NCBI GenBank assembly: GCA_011947345.1
Contig: JAAVTG010001000.1
Location: 1-30,204 of the forward strand
Length of the DNA stretch: 30,204 nt
Direction of reading: 5' to 3'
Source: Phytophthora quininea
Taxonomy: Eukaryota; Oomycota; Peronosporomycetes; Peronosporales; Peronosporaceae
The notes under the pieces were generated by a model. The model was not told the origin of the DNA. It ran no database searches and saw nothing but the letters and a program-made list of their open reading frames with translations. Positions 9,368 to 19,104 of the stretch are shown here, piece after piece. The first letter of the stretch is position 1; the number at the start of each line of letters is the position of its first letter. The translations under genes were made by a program, and so were the position numbers.

Positions 9368-9673
9368 ATGCTGATCATCTTCTTGTTGCTTGTGGGCCTG
9401 GCCGTCCTGTTGGTTTGCTTTGACGCGGCCGCTCCAGCTCTGGCAGTCAACGAACATACACGACACCTCCGTACAGCCGAAGCGGCAGGCACTGATCGTG
9501 GTACTGGTGAGGAGGAGAGGGTTCTTGGCTTGAATAAACTCAAGGCGTGGAAGAAATGGCGCTCAGGGGGCAAAGAAGACAGGGTGAGCGACAGGAAGGC
9601 AGTCAGGAACGTGATGAAGGAAAACCTGAAGGCAGATCTCAAGTGGCTGTTCATTCGCGGAGTGCCCAAGTAG
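9368..9673 (+). CDS. Intact small RxLR-EER effector (101 aa)
   Basis: Only fully intact effector in the cluster. Start ATG 9368 was chosen over the open frame upstream because it places a strong hydrophobic signal peptide (LIIFLLLVGLAVLLVCF) at the N-terminus. RHLR is at residues 32-35 and GEEER, with EER at 49-51, follows 14 residues later, the normal spacing. The effector domain is short and basic, with KLKAWKKWRSGGK and KADLKWLFIRG helices, and ends at TAG 9671-9673. It lacks a complete WY fold and may be a truncated member. It is predicted to be secreted and to act inside plant cells, target unknown. A weak CAATTG-type initiator sits about 60 nt upstream. The nearest neighbours are RxLR pseudogenes on both sides. 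Confidence 0.85.
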   Translation: MLIIFLLLVGLAVLLVCFDAAAPALAVNEHTRHLRTAEAAGTDRGTGEEERVLGLNKLKAWKKWRSGGKEDRVSDRKAVRNVMKENLKADLKWLFIRGVPK

Positions 9674-10015
9674 AAGTAGGTGTCCTTTATGAGGAACAGA
9701 AGGAGCTGGGTCACAGGGAGGCACAGGTCAAGGTACAGCACGGACAGAACACGCGCTTCGAACGAACTACGAGTTTAGGAAGCCACTGGAGTTTATCAAG
9801 AAGAATTGTTCCTATGGAATAGTTTTCTCCCTCATCGACGTATTCCATTGCAGCCGCCAGAGATTTTGCTATGGCAACTTTTTGATGGGAAACATGTTTG
9901 ACCCAGCAGATACACAGACTTGGGAATCTGTGCGCAACAAGGCTGAAATTTCATTCGTCTTATTGCCATAACTACAGGGCTTTTGGCAAAGGCCCCAGCT
10001 ACGATTAGCACCCAA
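9674..10015. other. Intergenic between effector loci
   Basis: Between the convergent ends of the 9368 and 10600 effectors. A 60-70 residue open frame on + up to about 9970 has no recognisable features. No terminator signal was identified. Confidence 0.4.
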
Positions 10016-10600
10016 CTAGGCCGCGTAACGTTTCCATAACAAGAATGCAGGGTCTTTGAGTAGTTCAGCGGCCGGTCTACCTTGCGCCCTCACGCCCAAA
10101 ATCGCTCTGAAATACTCCGAGTCCACGCCTCGTCTGTGCAAAAGACTGAACAGATCCGGTTTGAGCTCTTTCGCAAGAGTGCTTGGCCATTGACACCAGA
10201 AGCAATGCGATGCGTTCCTCGGGGAACCTCTGTATCAGCTGATTGAAAAGCACAGACCTGGAAGCGAAGAAAGTGCCTTCACCTTTGCTCGGTACTGGAG
10301 CACGTACTTGAACCACGCGAGCATTGTCTCGTTGCTGGTATCCTCATTGTTAGCCACCAGCTTGCCAAACACCACGTCTGGATGTGCTTTTTTCGACCGA
10401 GGCCTGAATTTCAGTCTCAACGCGGCTGTAGTGAGAATTCCTCTTTCATCAGAGTCACCGGTGGCTGGGGCTGGGACACGTAGAGACCGCTTTCCGGTAG
10501 CGACGGCCTCAACTTGCTTGCTGTCCGTGGCAATTGAAAGTGCAGAGGTGACAGCGACGAAAATCAGCACTGTCAACCAAAGAGGCATCAATGAACGCAT
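10016..10600 (-). pseudogene. RxLR-dEER effector, two frameshifts
   Basis: ATG 10600 starts a signal peptide (PLWLTVLIFVAVTSALS), then GKRSLRV with RSLR at residues 38-41 and GDSDERG with DER at 51-53. The body continues through WFKYVLQY, a typical W-motif, until the frame is lost near 10280. A second frame carries FNQLIQRFPEERIALLLVSMAK, and a third, from about 10187, carries LKPDLFSLLHRRGVDSEYFRAI and ends in LLWKRYAA before TAG at 10016-10018. The three frames together give a coherent helical effector body in family order, so two one- or two-base indels are the simplest reading. Without correction the product stops soon after WFKYVLQY. Confidence 0.8.
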
Positions 10601-11060
10601 CGATCATCTTCCTGGATGAGTCAATTGATTCTTGGTGGCAGAAGTTGACTGGTGCTTGGCAAAAGTGGGGACTTGGAGATCTTTGCGATGTATCATCAAT
10701 GACATCACTAGTCTTTCGTCCTGCAGATGGCAATGTCCGTCATTGCTTCACAATAAACATCAAAGCATCGCCAATATCTTAAACGGCAGCTAGTATTGTG
10801 TCAGTTCTACTGTACTGTCGAGGACCGCCGAGAGTCCGCCGCTACGTTTCCATCGTGTCTCGACCTCTGGAACTCTCGAAACAGCCAGACAGCGCGGGAT
10901 TACGCCTCGGCTGTGCCATTGATTTGCCGTTTATGGTTCCATTGCTGTCCAGCGATACACGTAATCGGAAGTTGCTTTGATCCGAGTCAACAACACACCA
11001 CACGTAACCGGTATTTGACTCGCTGACGTACAGCTGACGATGAGATCCCGGTTCCGTGGC
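10601..11060. other. Intergenic between divergent effectors
   Basis: Upstream region shared by the 10600 (-) and 11213 (+) effectors. On - a partial FPR-like CACTTTTGCC lies near 10660, about 55 nt from the ATG. No gene recognised. Confidence 0.4.
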
Positions 11061-11117
11061 AGATCCTGTTCAGTGCATGCAGCTTGGCACGGACTATGCT
11101 GCTACTGAACAGGATCT
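11061..11117. repeat. Perfect 14-bp inverted repeat upstream of effector promoter
   Basis: AGATCCTGTTCAGT at 11061-11074 is followed at 11104-11117 by its exact reverse complement, with a 29-base spacer. It ends 42 bases before the Inr-FPR of the next effector. It could be a dyad binding site or the scar of a small element; function unknown. Confidence 0.7.
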
Positions 11118-11158
11118 ATCCCGTCGAAAGGCTCCCTATTCAACACTGGCTGAAGACC

Positions 11159-11175
11159 TCACTCTTCAATCTACC
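11159..11175 (+). promoter_or_regulatory. Oomycete Inr-FPR core promoter
   Basis: TCACTCTTCAATCTACC matches TCATTYYNCAWTTTNYY with two mismatches. The predicted start A11161 lies 52 nt before the original ATG at 11213. Confidence 0.6.
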
Positions 11176-11212
11176 AGCCACCACCCAGAACCACTACTAC
11201 ACCTCGAGACCC

Positions 11213-11614
11213 ATGCGTGCGTTCTAACTACTAACCATTGCCATGCTCGTGTTCTTCGCCACGGCCTACGCCGGGAACACCGAGCAACGCTTGCTTCGAG
11301 TCGCTGGTGAAGACGACGGCAGCGAAGAGAGAGGAGTCTCCAGCATGTTGAACGGCTTGAAGGGCAAGTATCAAGCGACCAAGTCGAACGTCAAACAAAA
11401 GTGCGCAAACGCCAAGGCGGTACTCAAAGATGTCTACAAAGACACCGATATGCTCAATGCCATCAAGAGAGGCGAAAGTCAAGACTCGCTTCTCGCCAGG
11501 ATGGGCGTCAAGCCATTCTTCGTCGATGCCAAGGGCAACAAGTTCTACGACCCAGCGGACCCATTGGTGCAGAAGTTCAATGGTTGGTATAACCACTTCC
11601 ACAAGAATGCGTAG
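11213..11614 (+). CDS. RxLR-EER effector; nonsense at codon 5, possible restart at Met11
   Basis: The original start is ATG 11213: MRAF, then TAA (11225-11227), then LLTIA and an in-frame ATG at 11243. Met11 and what follows (LVFFATAYAGN) are the second half of the old signal peptide. The mature part is intact: QRLLRV with RLLR (codons 26-29), DDGSEERG with EER (38-40), a helical body and the C-terminal motif VQKFNGWYNHF before TAG 11614. From ATG 11243 the protein is 123 residues. The remaining signal core is only about 10 residues and has no basic n-region, so secretion may be weakened or lost. If translation starts at 11213 only a tetrapeptide is made. The dyad repeat and core promoter lie just upstream. 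Effector identity is sure; functionality is open. Confidence 0.8.
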
Positions 11615-12148
11615 TAATTTCCGGCCCTAAGAAGTGTACGAATAAACGTGCAAGACCATTCGATTGCTGAGTGAGAAAGAATACTACGTAGTATCCTTTT
11701 CCAAACTGGAAAGGGCTTTCATTTTTTTTTAATAATATCGATACAGCAGCAGACGTGAAGGAGCAATACTACAGTAGTAGGTGACAATGGAGGACCTATC
11801 GATATGAGCTACTAGTATATGTATTACAAGCCAGCTGGCTGCACTGCTTTTGCTGCGCAGTCCTCGTTCTCCGGATCGCCTTAACCAAAAGCCTCGCTTG
11901 TTAGATTTTTCTTTTCTACCAATCTGAAAGGCGTGACTTACAGACACGCCTTTTATGTTAAAGATGGCTAGAGCAGTGAAGGCCAACAGTCTCGAGATGT
12001 ATTCTGCGTGAGTGGTGGTGTTAATGGCCTTCTATTTGTTTTATGTCTTTTTTTTCAGTGAAGCCTCATATTTGCTAGGCGTGGGAAACATCATCTAGTG
12101 TATTGAGTGTCATCACAATATGTAGAAATTTTATCCTAACTCTACGAT
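11615..12148. other. AT-rich intergenic stretch with a hairpin at 11927-11953
   Basis: Non-coding as far as seen. AAAGGCGTG (11927-11935) and CACGCCTTT (11945-11953) form a perfect 9-bp stem with a 9-base loop. Poly-T/A tracts occur at about 11721 and 12048. It separates the effector cluster from the jacalin gene, whose stop is at 12149. Confidence 0.5.
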
Positions 12149-14826
12149 CTAACTGACATTAACCCGCGCGTGCATAGTGATGTGGCCGCCTTGAGAAGAG
12201 CGTGGAATCCAAAGCAGTAGTGATCTACCGCCAGAACCGGGCAAGTCAAACTGACCGGGGCGCCACCGGTCCAAGTACATCTGCTTGTCCTGCATTTGTG
12301 AAAGCGTGCTATCCCACACCACGGTATCACCAGCGCCGACGTCCACCTCGCCGTAATCATCACCACCCGAATGAATCACCACCGTCACGTCCTTCGTGTC
12401 TGTGCTCTCGAAAATGAGGTGCACAACGCCGTCTCCCACTTGGGTCCACGAGCCGTAGCTGCCTTCGAACGCCTCGACCACGGTTGTTAATCCGAGAGTG
12501 TCATTTAAAGCCCCCGTCGTCGATCTCGCCCAGGTAGGCGGTCGGTCCGCAAATGGGCTGCACGAATTGAGACGCCATGTACGCAATGCCCATAGGGTCG
12601 ATCGCGGATATGACAACGAGACCCGTGTTGGCGACCTGCCGAAAGTACTCGTCCTCAGCAAAATATTTTCCCAAATCGGTATTGCCGCTGTCGATCAGTT
12701 GGTCGACGATCACCGCGAGCGTCTTGCGGAGCATGTCTCGTGTCTGCTAGGCGGCTGTGAGTGTCTTGGTAGAAAGCAACTCACCCATGCAGTTGTTGGT
12801 CACGAACGGGATCTCGTTCAGCACCAGCGTCGATTTGTAAACCTCCACGCGAGTGTCGGCGGCAGACAGGTCGGGCGTATCGCTGCGAATGCCGAGCACT
12901 TGATCAACGACGCGATCGGTGAGCCGTTTGAGCTCGTAGCCGCAGCTCGAGTTGTTATCAATGAGGTCCTGAAATTCGTCTACGGAGGTGTCGGTCATGG
13001 TAATCGACGCACCCGTGATCATTTTCATCACATCCTTCCCCGTTTCCAGGACCCCACCATCTCCGGTGATAACTTCTTTGACGATACCTTCCACAACTTG
13101 GAGCACAAAGTCGGCATAGTTGGCACCGCGAGGGACAGGAATGTTGAGGCAAACGCACGCCGCTCGAGGGAGATCAACAAGTACGACGTCAGCTTGGTAC
13201 GCCACTATCAGCAACGCTTCCGTGTCTCCTTGAGGGGCTGCCGTTTGCTGGTAGCGCATGTAGTAGACAAGTGATCGCACCACAGAAATGCTGTTTGCAG
13301 CGCAAGCAATGCCCCACTTTAGCGTCTTGTACGCAGCCATGACCTCGCCCATTACGCCAGCAGTAAGAGCATGAAGTGCCACGAAGAGCACTGAGCCCAC
13401 TTTTATCAAAATCTCTAAAGTGCAGTCGTCGTTCTGAGGAATACACTCGGCTCCACACGATACCGGATAGGACAACGGACACTGTGTCAAGCAGTTGTCG
13501 TCGTCCTTGCCGTACCCGAGCGGACAAATGTTGTTTCTGTCGAAAGCGGTCGTTTTCCGGTAGCACGCGGCGTCAGTAGCATCTCCTATCGTAGGCCCCA
13601 CCCAGTTGGGGATCGTTGTGTCGTACGTGCCTTTCCCGACGCCTTCGATATCGTTGAGGCCGATGTCGGTAGCGCCAATTCTCGTCCAGATGACACCCAA
13701 TCGATCCACTTCTTTGTCAGCCCGGCCGTGAAACCCTGCTAGTTGAAAGCCTCCCGGTGCTGTAACACCCCTTTACTATATGTCGGAGTGCCAGCAGAGA
13801 TCGAGTTACCAGCGTTCGTGACGAAGTTGAGGTAGAACACGCGCGTGTGATCATTTTTTGCCCGAGTGAGCTTCCATTGAAGTGATGTATTCGCCATCAC
13901 CCAAAGTCAAAGTCTTTTCAGTGCCACCACCCCCACCGTGGTTTAACGTTACTGGAGCTGGTGCGGCAAACTGCAGCGTCACCGCATCCACACGCTTATC
14001 AGCTCGGATAGTGATGGAGTTCAATTTTTGACCGAACTTGATCTTGTTGATGTCTGAGAAGTGAAGCTGAGGTAGAAAATGCGTGTGTGACCACCCTTTG
14101 ACCCCAGTGAGCCTCCAGCGACGTGATGTACTCCATATCAACAAGTTTTAGTGTGTTTTCGGTACCTCCGGTTCCACCGTGTGGGTGATCGTATAAGAGT
14201 TGGGAGCGGTGACTTCCAAAGCAACTCCGTCGACGCGCTCGCCCGCTCGAACGGTGATGGAGCTGATCGTTTGGCCTGATGTTGCGGATGCTTGATCCGA
14301 GAACTGCTATCCGTGAGGACCGCCAAACGATTCACTCAGCTGAACAGCTTGGGTGTTCTTCTTCGGTGCATCAGTGGCCGACCCTGTCGGATCAACGGGA
14401 GCCACCGCTCCTGCACCAGATCCTGCAGCACTAGCTGGCGGTGCGGGAGCAGGAGTTGCCGCTGGAACCACCGTGACAGCTTCGATACTGGTCTACACCG
14501 CACCCAGCGTGTCGATCTCTTTGCCGTCGTTACCGAAGAAATCTCCCAATTGGAAGCCCGCCGGGGCAGTCACCGTGTTCTTTGCATCGGTCATTGATCC
14601 TCCCGAGAGTGAGTTGCCTGCACTCGTGACAAAGTTCGCGTAGAAGATGCGCGTGTGGCCATCCTTCTTACCCCAGTGAACTTCCATGGACGCGATGTAC
14701 TCGCCGTCGCCCAGCATCAGCTTCTTCTCGTCTCCTCCGATTCCTCCGTGCGTGACTGTCAATTTCTTCGGCGCTGCAATTTCCAGTGTGAGACCGTCAA
14801 GACGCTCGCCGGCGTGAAGTGGACGT
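12149..14826 (-). pseudogene. Multi-jacalin secreted lectin-like protein, heavily disrupted and 5'-truncated
   Basis: Jacalin-like lectin modules bind carbohydrates. On the minus strand, module 1 (14826-14493) has THGGIGGDEKKLMLGDGEYI, ASMEVHWGKKDGHTRIFY and GFQLGDFFG, then a Pro/Ala linker (14490-14350). Module 2 (14335-14070) begins SFGGPHG and is cut short into module 3 (14060-13690) with NHGGGGGTEKTLTLGDGEYI. A cysteine-rich segment follows (CPLGYGKDDDNC, CPLSYPVSCGAECIPQNDDC; 13600-13410), then a long helical domain and a C-terminal segment ending HARVNVS. Lesions: TAG 14493 where the parallel module has Trp, TAG 14307, frame changes near 14170, 13860 (A6 run) and 13775, TAG 12745, and a frame change in a G5 run near 12508. 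No signal peptide is present; the first module lacks its start, so the 5' end was lost near 14826. Confidence 0.8.
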
Positions 14827-14969
14827 GGACGATGACAACAACAAATGTAACTTGTAAGTCGTTGTACCAGATAAAAACTGACTTCGATCAAGTGAAGCAT
14901 GTGTATTGTTTCTTTGGGTGTTGACTTTCGTGTTGATCCAGTATTTTGCAGAGCAAGGTCGGGCGATTA

Positions 14970-16945
14970 ATGGCTCAAGCGCGAGCGGCCAAGACGGCCG
15001 CTGTGGCCAAGCGGCAGCGATCCTCCTCCTCCTCGGACGAAGACGAGCAGGTGGAGAGCATGAGCAGCGCCACGCGGCGCCCCCGTGGCAAGAAGCAGAA
15101 GGCATCGGCCGTCTTGGCAGAGTTCACGAGTCAGGACGCGCTGCTGGAGGACGATCTGGCCGAGAAGCGCAAGCGGCAACGGCGCGAGCAGAAGTTGCAG
15201 AAGCAGAGCGAGGCGGCGGCGGCCGAAAACAGCGCAGGTGGCTCCAGCCAGTTGGAGAAGCTAATGACGGACATGGAGAGCAAGATGAGTAGTCTGTCGG
15301 CCGACAATTATCTGTTTACGCCCACGGAGATGGCGGTGACGGAGGAGAAATTCGGCTACGTCTTCACTCCAATGACCGAGGTAAGGACGGGAGCAACGGC
15401 TTAAAGAGGATTGAGATGTTAACGGACATTTTTTGCTGTTATTGACGCAGCCGCTGTCGTACCACACATACAAGGCCACGGAGACGGAACTCCAGGGCGA
15501 GCTCAAACTCGTGTATGAAACTATGCAGAGCACAGACGAAGAGGAACTGGGTGGGCTGTTGTGATCCAAGGCTATTGTCATCCGTTGTCTATTCACACAG
15601 CCACCGACCCGAGCGACAGAAACTGAACCTACTCCCATTACGCTGTCAGGCAAGATCAGGTCGTGGCTATTCATGACGAGTACGTTGGTTGCTTACTGCT
15701 GGGAAATGGGTGGGTTATTGACAGATTATTTCCCTCTACAATGGAGTGGCGATGCATGGCAACAGCCAGGTCGTGGCTGGCTGCTTCAGCAATCTTTTCT
15801 TGGTGATGGACTCAGTGAAGAAGCCAAAGCTGCCTGCTCTAAGTGCAGGCCTGCCGATGGCGTGCTTTTCTAATGCGATCGAGGACTATCGCACAATGTT
15901 TGGCCCTCAGACCCCGCCAATTGAAGTGGAGTGGCTACTGACGATACTGAATTTCCTGAGTGCCTTCCGAGCGTACGGTTTCTAAGACAGCAAACGCTCA
16001 ATGAGTGTGAAGAGCAAGATCCCGGTGACCCCGCCTGCGCTCAAGAAAGCGCGTGCTCTCCCGTTCCCGACTACGAACATGCATTTTGTGCTGATGTATC
16101 TGATACTGTGCTTGCGTACAAAGGCGCTGACGCTGGATGGCTACGATGCCTTCAGTTTTACAGTGTTCTTCTTGCGTATGCAGTTCGAGGCCGGCATGCA
16201 CGCGAGCATCGTAGAGCTGGCCACGATCTGTATTGAAGAATTGCTTGATGTGTTCCCGCATGCGGAATGGCGCCGTGAGTGGGCCTCGCAACTTGTTCTA
16301 CATATCGCCGGCGCCAACGAAGGCTTGTTCGACTCTGCAGCTGGTTGGCTTGCTGTAGCACGTCGACTTCCGCGGACAGTGCGTGGAACACAGCTCACTA
16401 CCGGATTGGCGATCTATGTTCTACAGCATCGCATTGACAAGAAACAATAAGAAGGGGTACGCGTTTTTCGCAATGCTTGTTGTATGTGTTGTTTTTGTTG
16501 ACGTGTTCAGTTGCATTATATGTAGGCACCGTCGGAGCGGCCGCTGAAGTTCCCAATTCAAAGCGGCCTCGTGCTGGACATCGTCGTGGGTATTGTGGAG
16601 GGCTTAACGACCAAGTATGCTAAGACGCGCAAAACTAGTACCGAGAAAACACCGCCCTTTGACCTGCTTTGCAAGAAGGTGGCGCTGATGGACCTAGCGT
16701 TGCAGGCGTTCTTCATCATCCAGACGCCAAAGGTAGTGGCCATCATGCTTGATAAGCTGGACCACCTGGCAGATGCACACAAGTCTACGATGTCTGCGAA
16801 GTGGCACGAGCTAAAGACTCTGATTAGTCTTATGCACCGCAAATACTCGCTCGACAATTTGCGGATTGGTAGGAGTGCGTCTCCATCGGCCAAAACAGTG
16901 CTTTTTGCGACGATAGCGACTGAAAGCCACAATGGATTTAATTAA
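14970..16945 (+). pseudogene. Intron-containing gene, possibly SLF2/CANIN-like, frame-disrupted
   Basis: The N-terminus (ATG 14970) is basic and low-complexity: KRQRSSSSSDEDE, then a KRKRQRREQK stretch and a coiled coil up to FGYVFTPMTE. Clear introns are 15381-15450 (GTAAGG...ACGCAG) and probably 15551-15600, 15680-15724 and 16457-16525. Conserved-looking exons read YNGVAMHGNSQVVAGCFSNL, then VEWLLTILNFLSAFRAYGF, then after TAA 15983-15985 a long helical-repeat segment (NMHFVLMYLILCLRTKAL...). A last exon (16526 on) reads GLVLDIVVGIVEGLTTKYA. The order of a low-complexity N-terminus followed by a paired helical domain recalls the CANIN domain of SLF2/FAM178, which links to the SMC5-SMC6 complex; this is a weak inference. 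Two splice joins are off by one base, and in-frame stops occur at 15983 and 16448. A 3' splice-like TTGCAG at 14951 leaves open an upstream exon. Confidence 0.5.
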
Positions 16946-17004
16946 GAGAGAATCGAACCTGACGTTGACTTTTACCGACGGACTCAAGGTATTGCAGCTC
17001 TAAT

Positions 17005-18894
17005 ACCAATGATGGCGATGCCCCTGCAGCAGGTGCGCGTCGCGCGCGCCCGCAGGTCCCCGTGTCCCCGTGAGCAACACGCCGCTGGAGATCTCCCGCG
17101 AGGTCAGACAGCAGCATCGCGCGACACGCCGCTGCGCGTTCGAGCGGCACCAGGAGACCGCGCAGTGGACGAAGGCACCAAGAGACTTCTAACCCCGCCA
17201 CTAACCCCGTCACTACCAGCCACTCCACGGACCAATTGCAGTCTCAACTCACAGTCAGGAAGCAGCAGCTGGACGCACTGATGGCGCGGCAGCAACTCGA
17301 GCAGGAGGCGGCACAGACAACGTAGGTATCTGAACAATACATAGGACTAGTATATTGCAGTGCTGACTAGTATATTGCAGTGCTGACTAGTATATTGCAG
17401 TGCTGACACCTGTGCTATCAGGTTTGAGGAAATGTTGAAAGCTCTCAAGAGCGTGGCAGATGCAGAGGCGTTGAAACAGTGCCAAGAGCAAGTGGAGCAG
17501 GAGAAGAAGACGCTGCTGGTCAACAAGCAGCGGAAGATGGAATCGTCCGGCTGTAATGAACTTGGAGGACACACCTCGGTGCAGGTGAAGCCGACGTGTT
17601 GCTATTCAAGTACTAGAGACCTCCCAGCTCGCGCTGTCAAACTTGTCAGGGCCGTCGCCTACCGTTGAGTCGGGAGCAGTCTCTGCTTTGTTGAACCTGT
17701 CGCTGGACTTTGCGGCAGCTCCAGGCACGGGATCAGGCAACTCGAGTCCTTCTCGACGTGGGAGTCAACAGCGTGCAGTGCTGACTCGTCCCCCGCTGGT
17801 GACTGGGGAGAGACACAAACGGTTTGCTGTTCTGCCGGAGTTCGCCATCGAGATTAGCTACGATCGCTCTTTGGACGAGCAAAAGTGTGGGGCCGAGCTG
17901 GCTGCGAGTGCGCCACCCCATCCACTGCTGCCGGCAATTGCTTCTGATCTGCTCGGGTCGTCTGCTTCAAACGGCGAACGCTCAACCACCAAAAGACAAC
18001 TCAGCAGTCGAGTCTACGGTCGAACCAGGTTCCACTCGAGACCAAGGGTTCTTAGAGGCGAGGTTCTTTGGCAAGGTGGATCCTGAGGAAAGTCTGGCTT
18101 TGATGACCGAAACGGAGGAGAGCGAGAGCGACGAAAACCCCAGCCGGGATGAGAAACCGGGGCAAGTTAAGAACCAAGAACAAGACTCCGCACCAGTCAA
18201 GTCGATGCCTGAATCGAGATCTTGGTCTTCCAAAAGTGGCCCTGGCGGGGACTCGCGGACGGGTGGCAGTGCGCTGCAGAAAGTGGTGACAAGTGGGAAT
18301 AACGGCAGCAGTACTGGACCAAACTACGTGCTCTCTCCTTTGTCCTGGGTGGTGTCACGAAAGAAGCACACTGTCCAAGCAGTACAGAAATTCAAAGATG
18401 CTGCGGCTCGAAAGTTACGAAAAGAAAGCAGCGGGAAAATGGGCATGGCTGGGTCTCAATCGTCTCCAAGTTTGACGAAGAATCCGAGCGGGACTATTGC
18501 AGAGCGATCCGATAGCGTCGGTGGCCAACCCCCAGTGAATTTACACCAGTTCAAACCACCAGGTCTGCCTCGGTCGGTATCTACATCGATTCTGCCACCA
18601 GCGACTGCAAGTGAAAACGAAAATACCATTGACGCGCATGCCGCTCTCCTCGCCGCAGTCTCAGAAGCAGGTCTGTATGGCGCTGCGCCGCCGAAACACG
18701 ACCACCATGCGATGCGGATTGCTAAGCTTAGCAAGAAATCTCAACTCAAAGCCAAGAAAAAGGAGATCGATCGTTCATCCGACCAAACGACAGGGATATC
18801 GATTGCCGAGCCAAAATCAGCAGCGACTTTGATTGAGGCGACAACAATCGAGGAGATTCTGATGCAGGCGAAACGACTGGGTCTCTGGAGTTGA
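17005..18894 (+). pseudogene. Coiled-coil/low-complexity hypothetical gene, frame-disrupted
   Basis: Not recognised. An exon ending about 17322 reads QLTVRKQQLDALMARQQLEQ, a coiled coil. An intron with a triplicated acceptor follows, then a second coiled-coil exon from about 17422 (FEEMLKALKSVADAEALKQC). From about 17645 the frame carries SALLNLSLDFAAAPGTGSG and PEFAIEISYDRSLDEQK; near 17960-18050 the coding signal moves to another frame that stays open to 18894. That last part is acidic-serine rich (TETEESESDENPSRDEK), then basic (KKHTVQAVQKFKDAAARKL), and ends EEILMQAKRLGLWS. The gene could be a continuation of the upstream locus, since no clear start or promoter was seen. Probably a cytosolic or nuclear scaffold-like protein by composition only. 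Confidence 0.4.
17345..17404 (+). repeat. Three perfect 20-bp tandem copies carrying 3' splice sites
   Basis: GACTAGTATATTGCAGTGCT occurs three times head to tail with no difference. Each copy contains TATATTGCAG, a good oomycete 3' splice acceptor. It lies inside what appears to be an intron between two coiled-coil exons; a fourth acceptor, CTATCAG, follows at 17415-17421. Confidence 0.9.
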
Positions 18895-19104
18895 GTGGCA
18901 AGTAACTTTGTACAATTGATCGCTTTCCCTATGACGACACCGTACAGCTTTTTCGAAATGCCTACAAGGACCACGAGCTAGGAATTGTTGCTCTTGTGCA
19001 GGGCACTTGGTGTAAGCGGTGGTAAGTCGCCGCCTTTGAAGTGGAGTCAAGGTGACGGAGAGAGCAACCCAAGACTGCTCAAAAAGCGAGGAGTGCTGCC
19101 GATC

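Noticed and set aside
12498..13274. Long plus-strand open frame (258 residues).
   Set aside because: It is fully antisense to the jacalin gene's recognisable C-terminal region; codon pattern and motifs belong to the minus strand.
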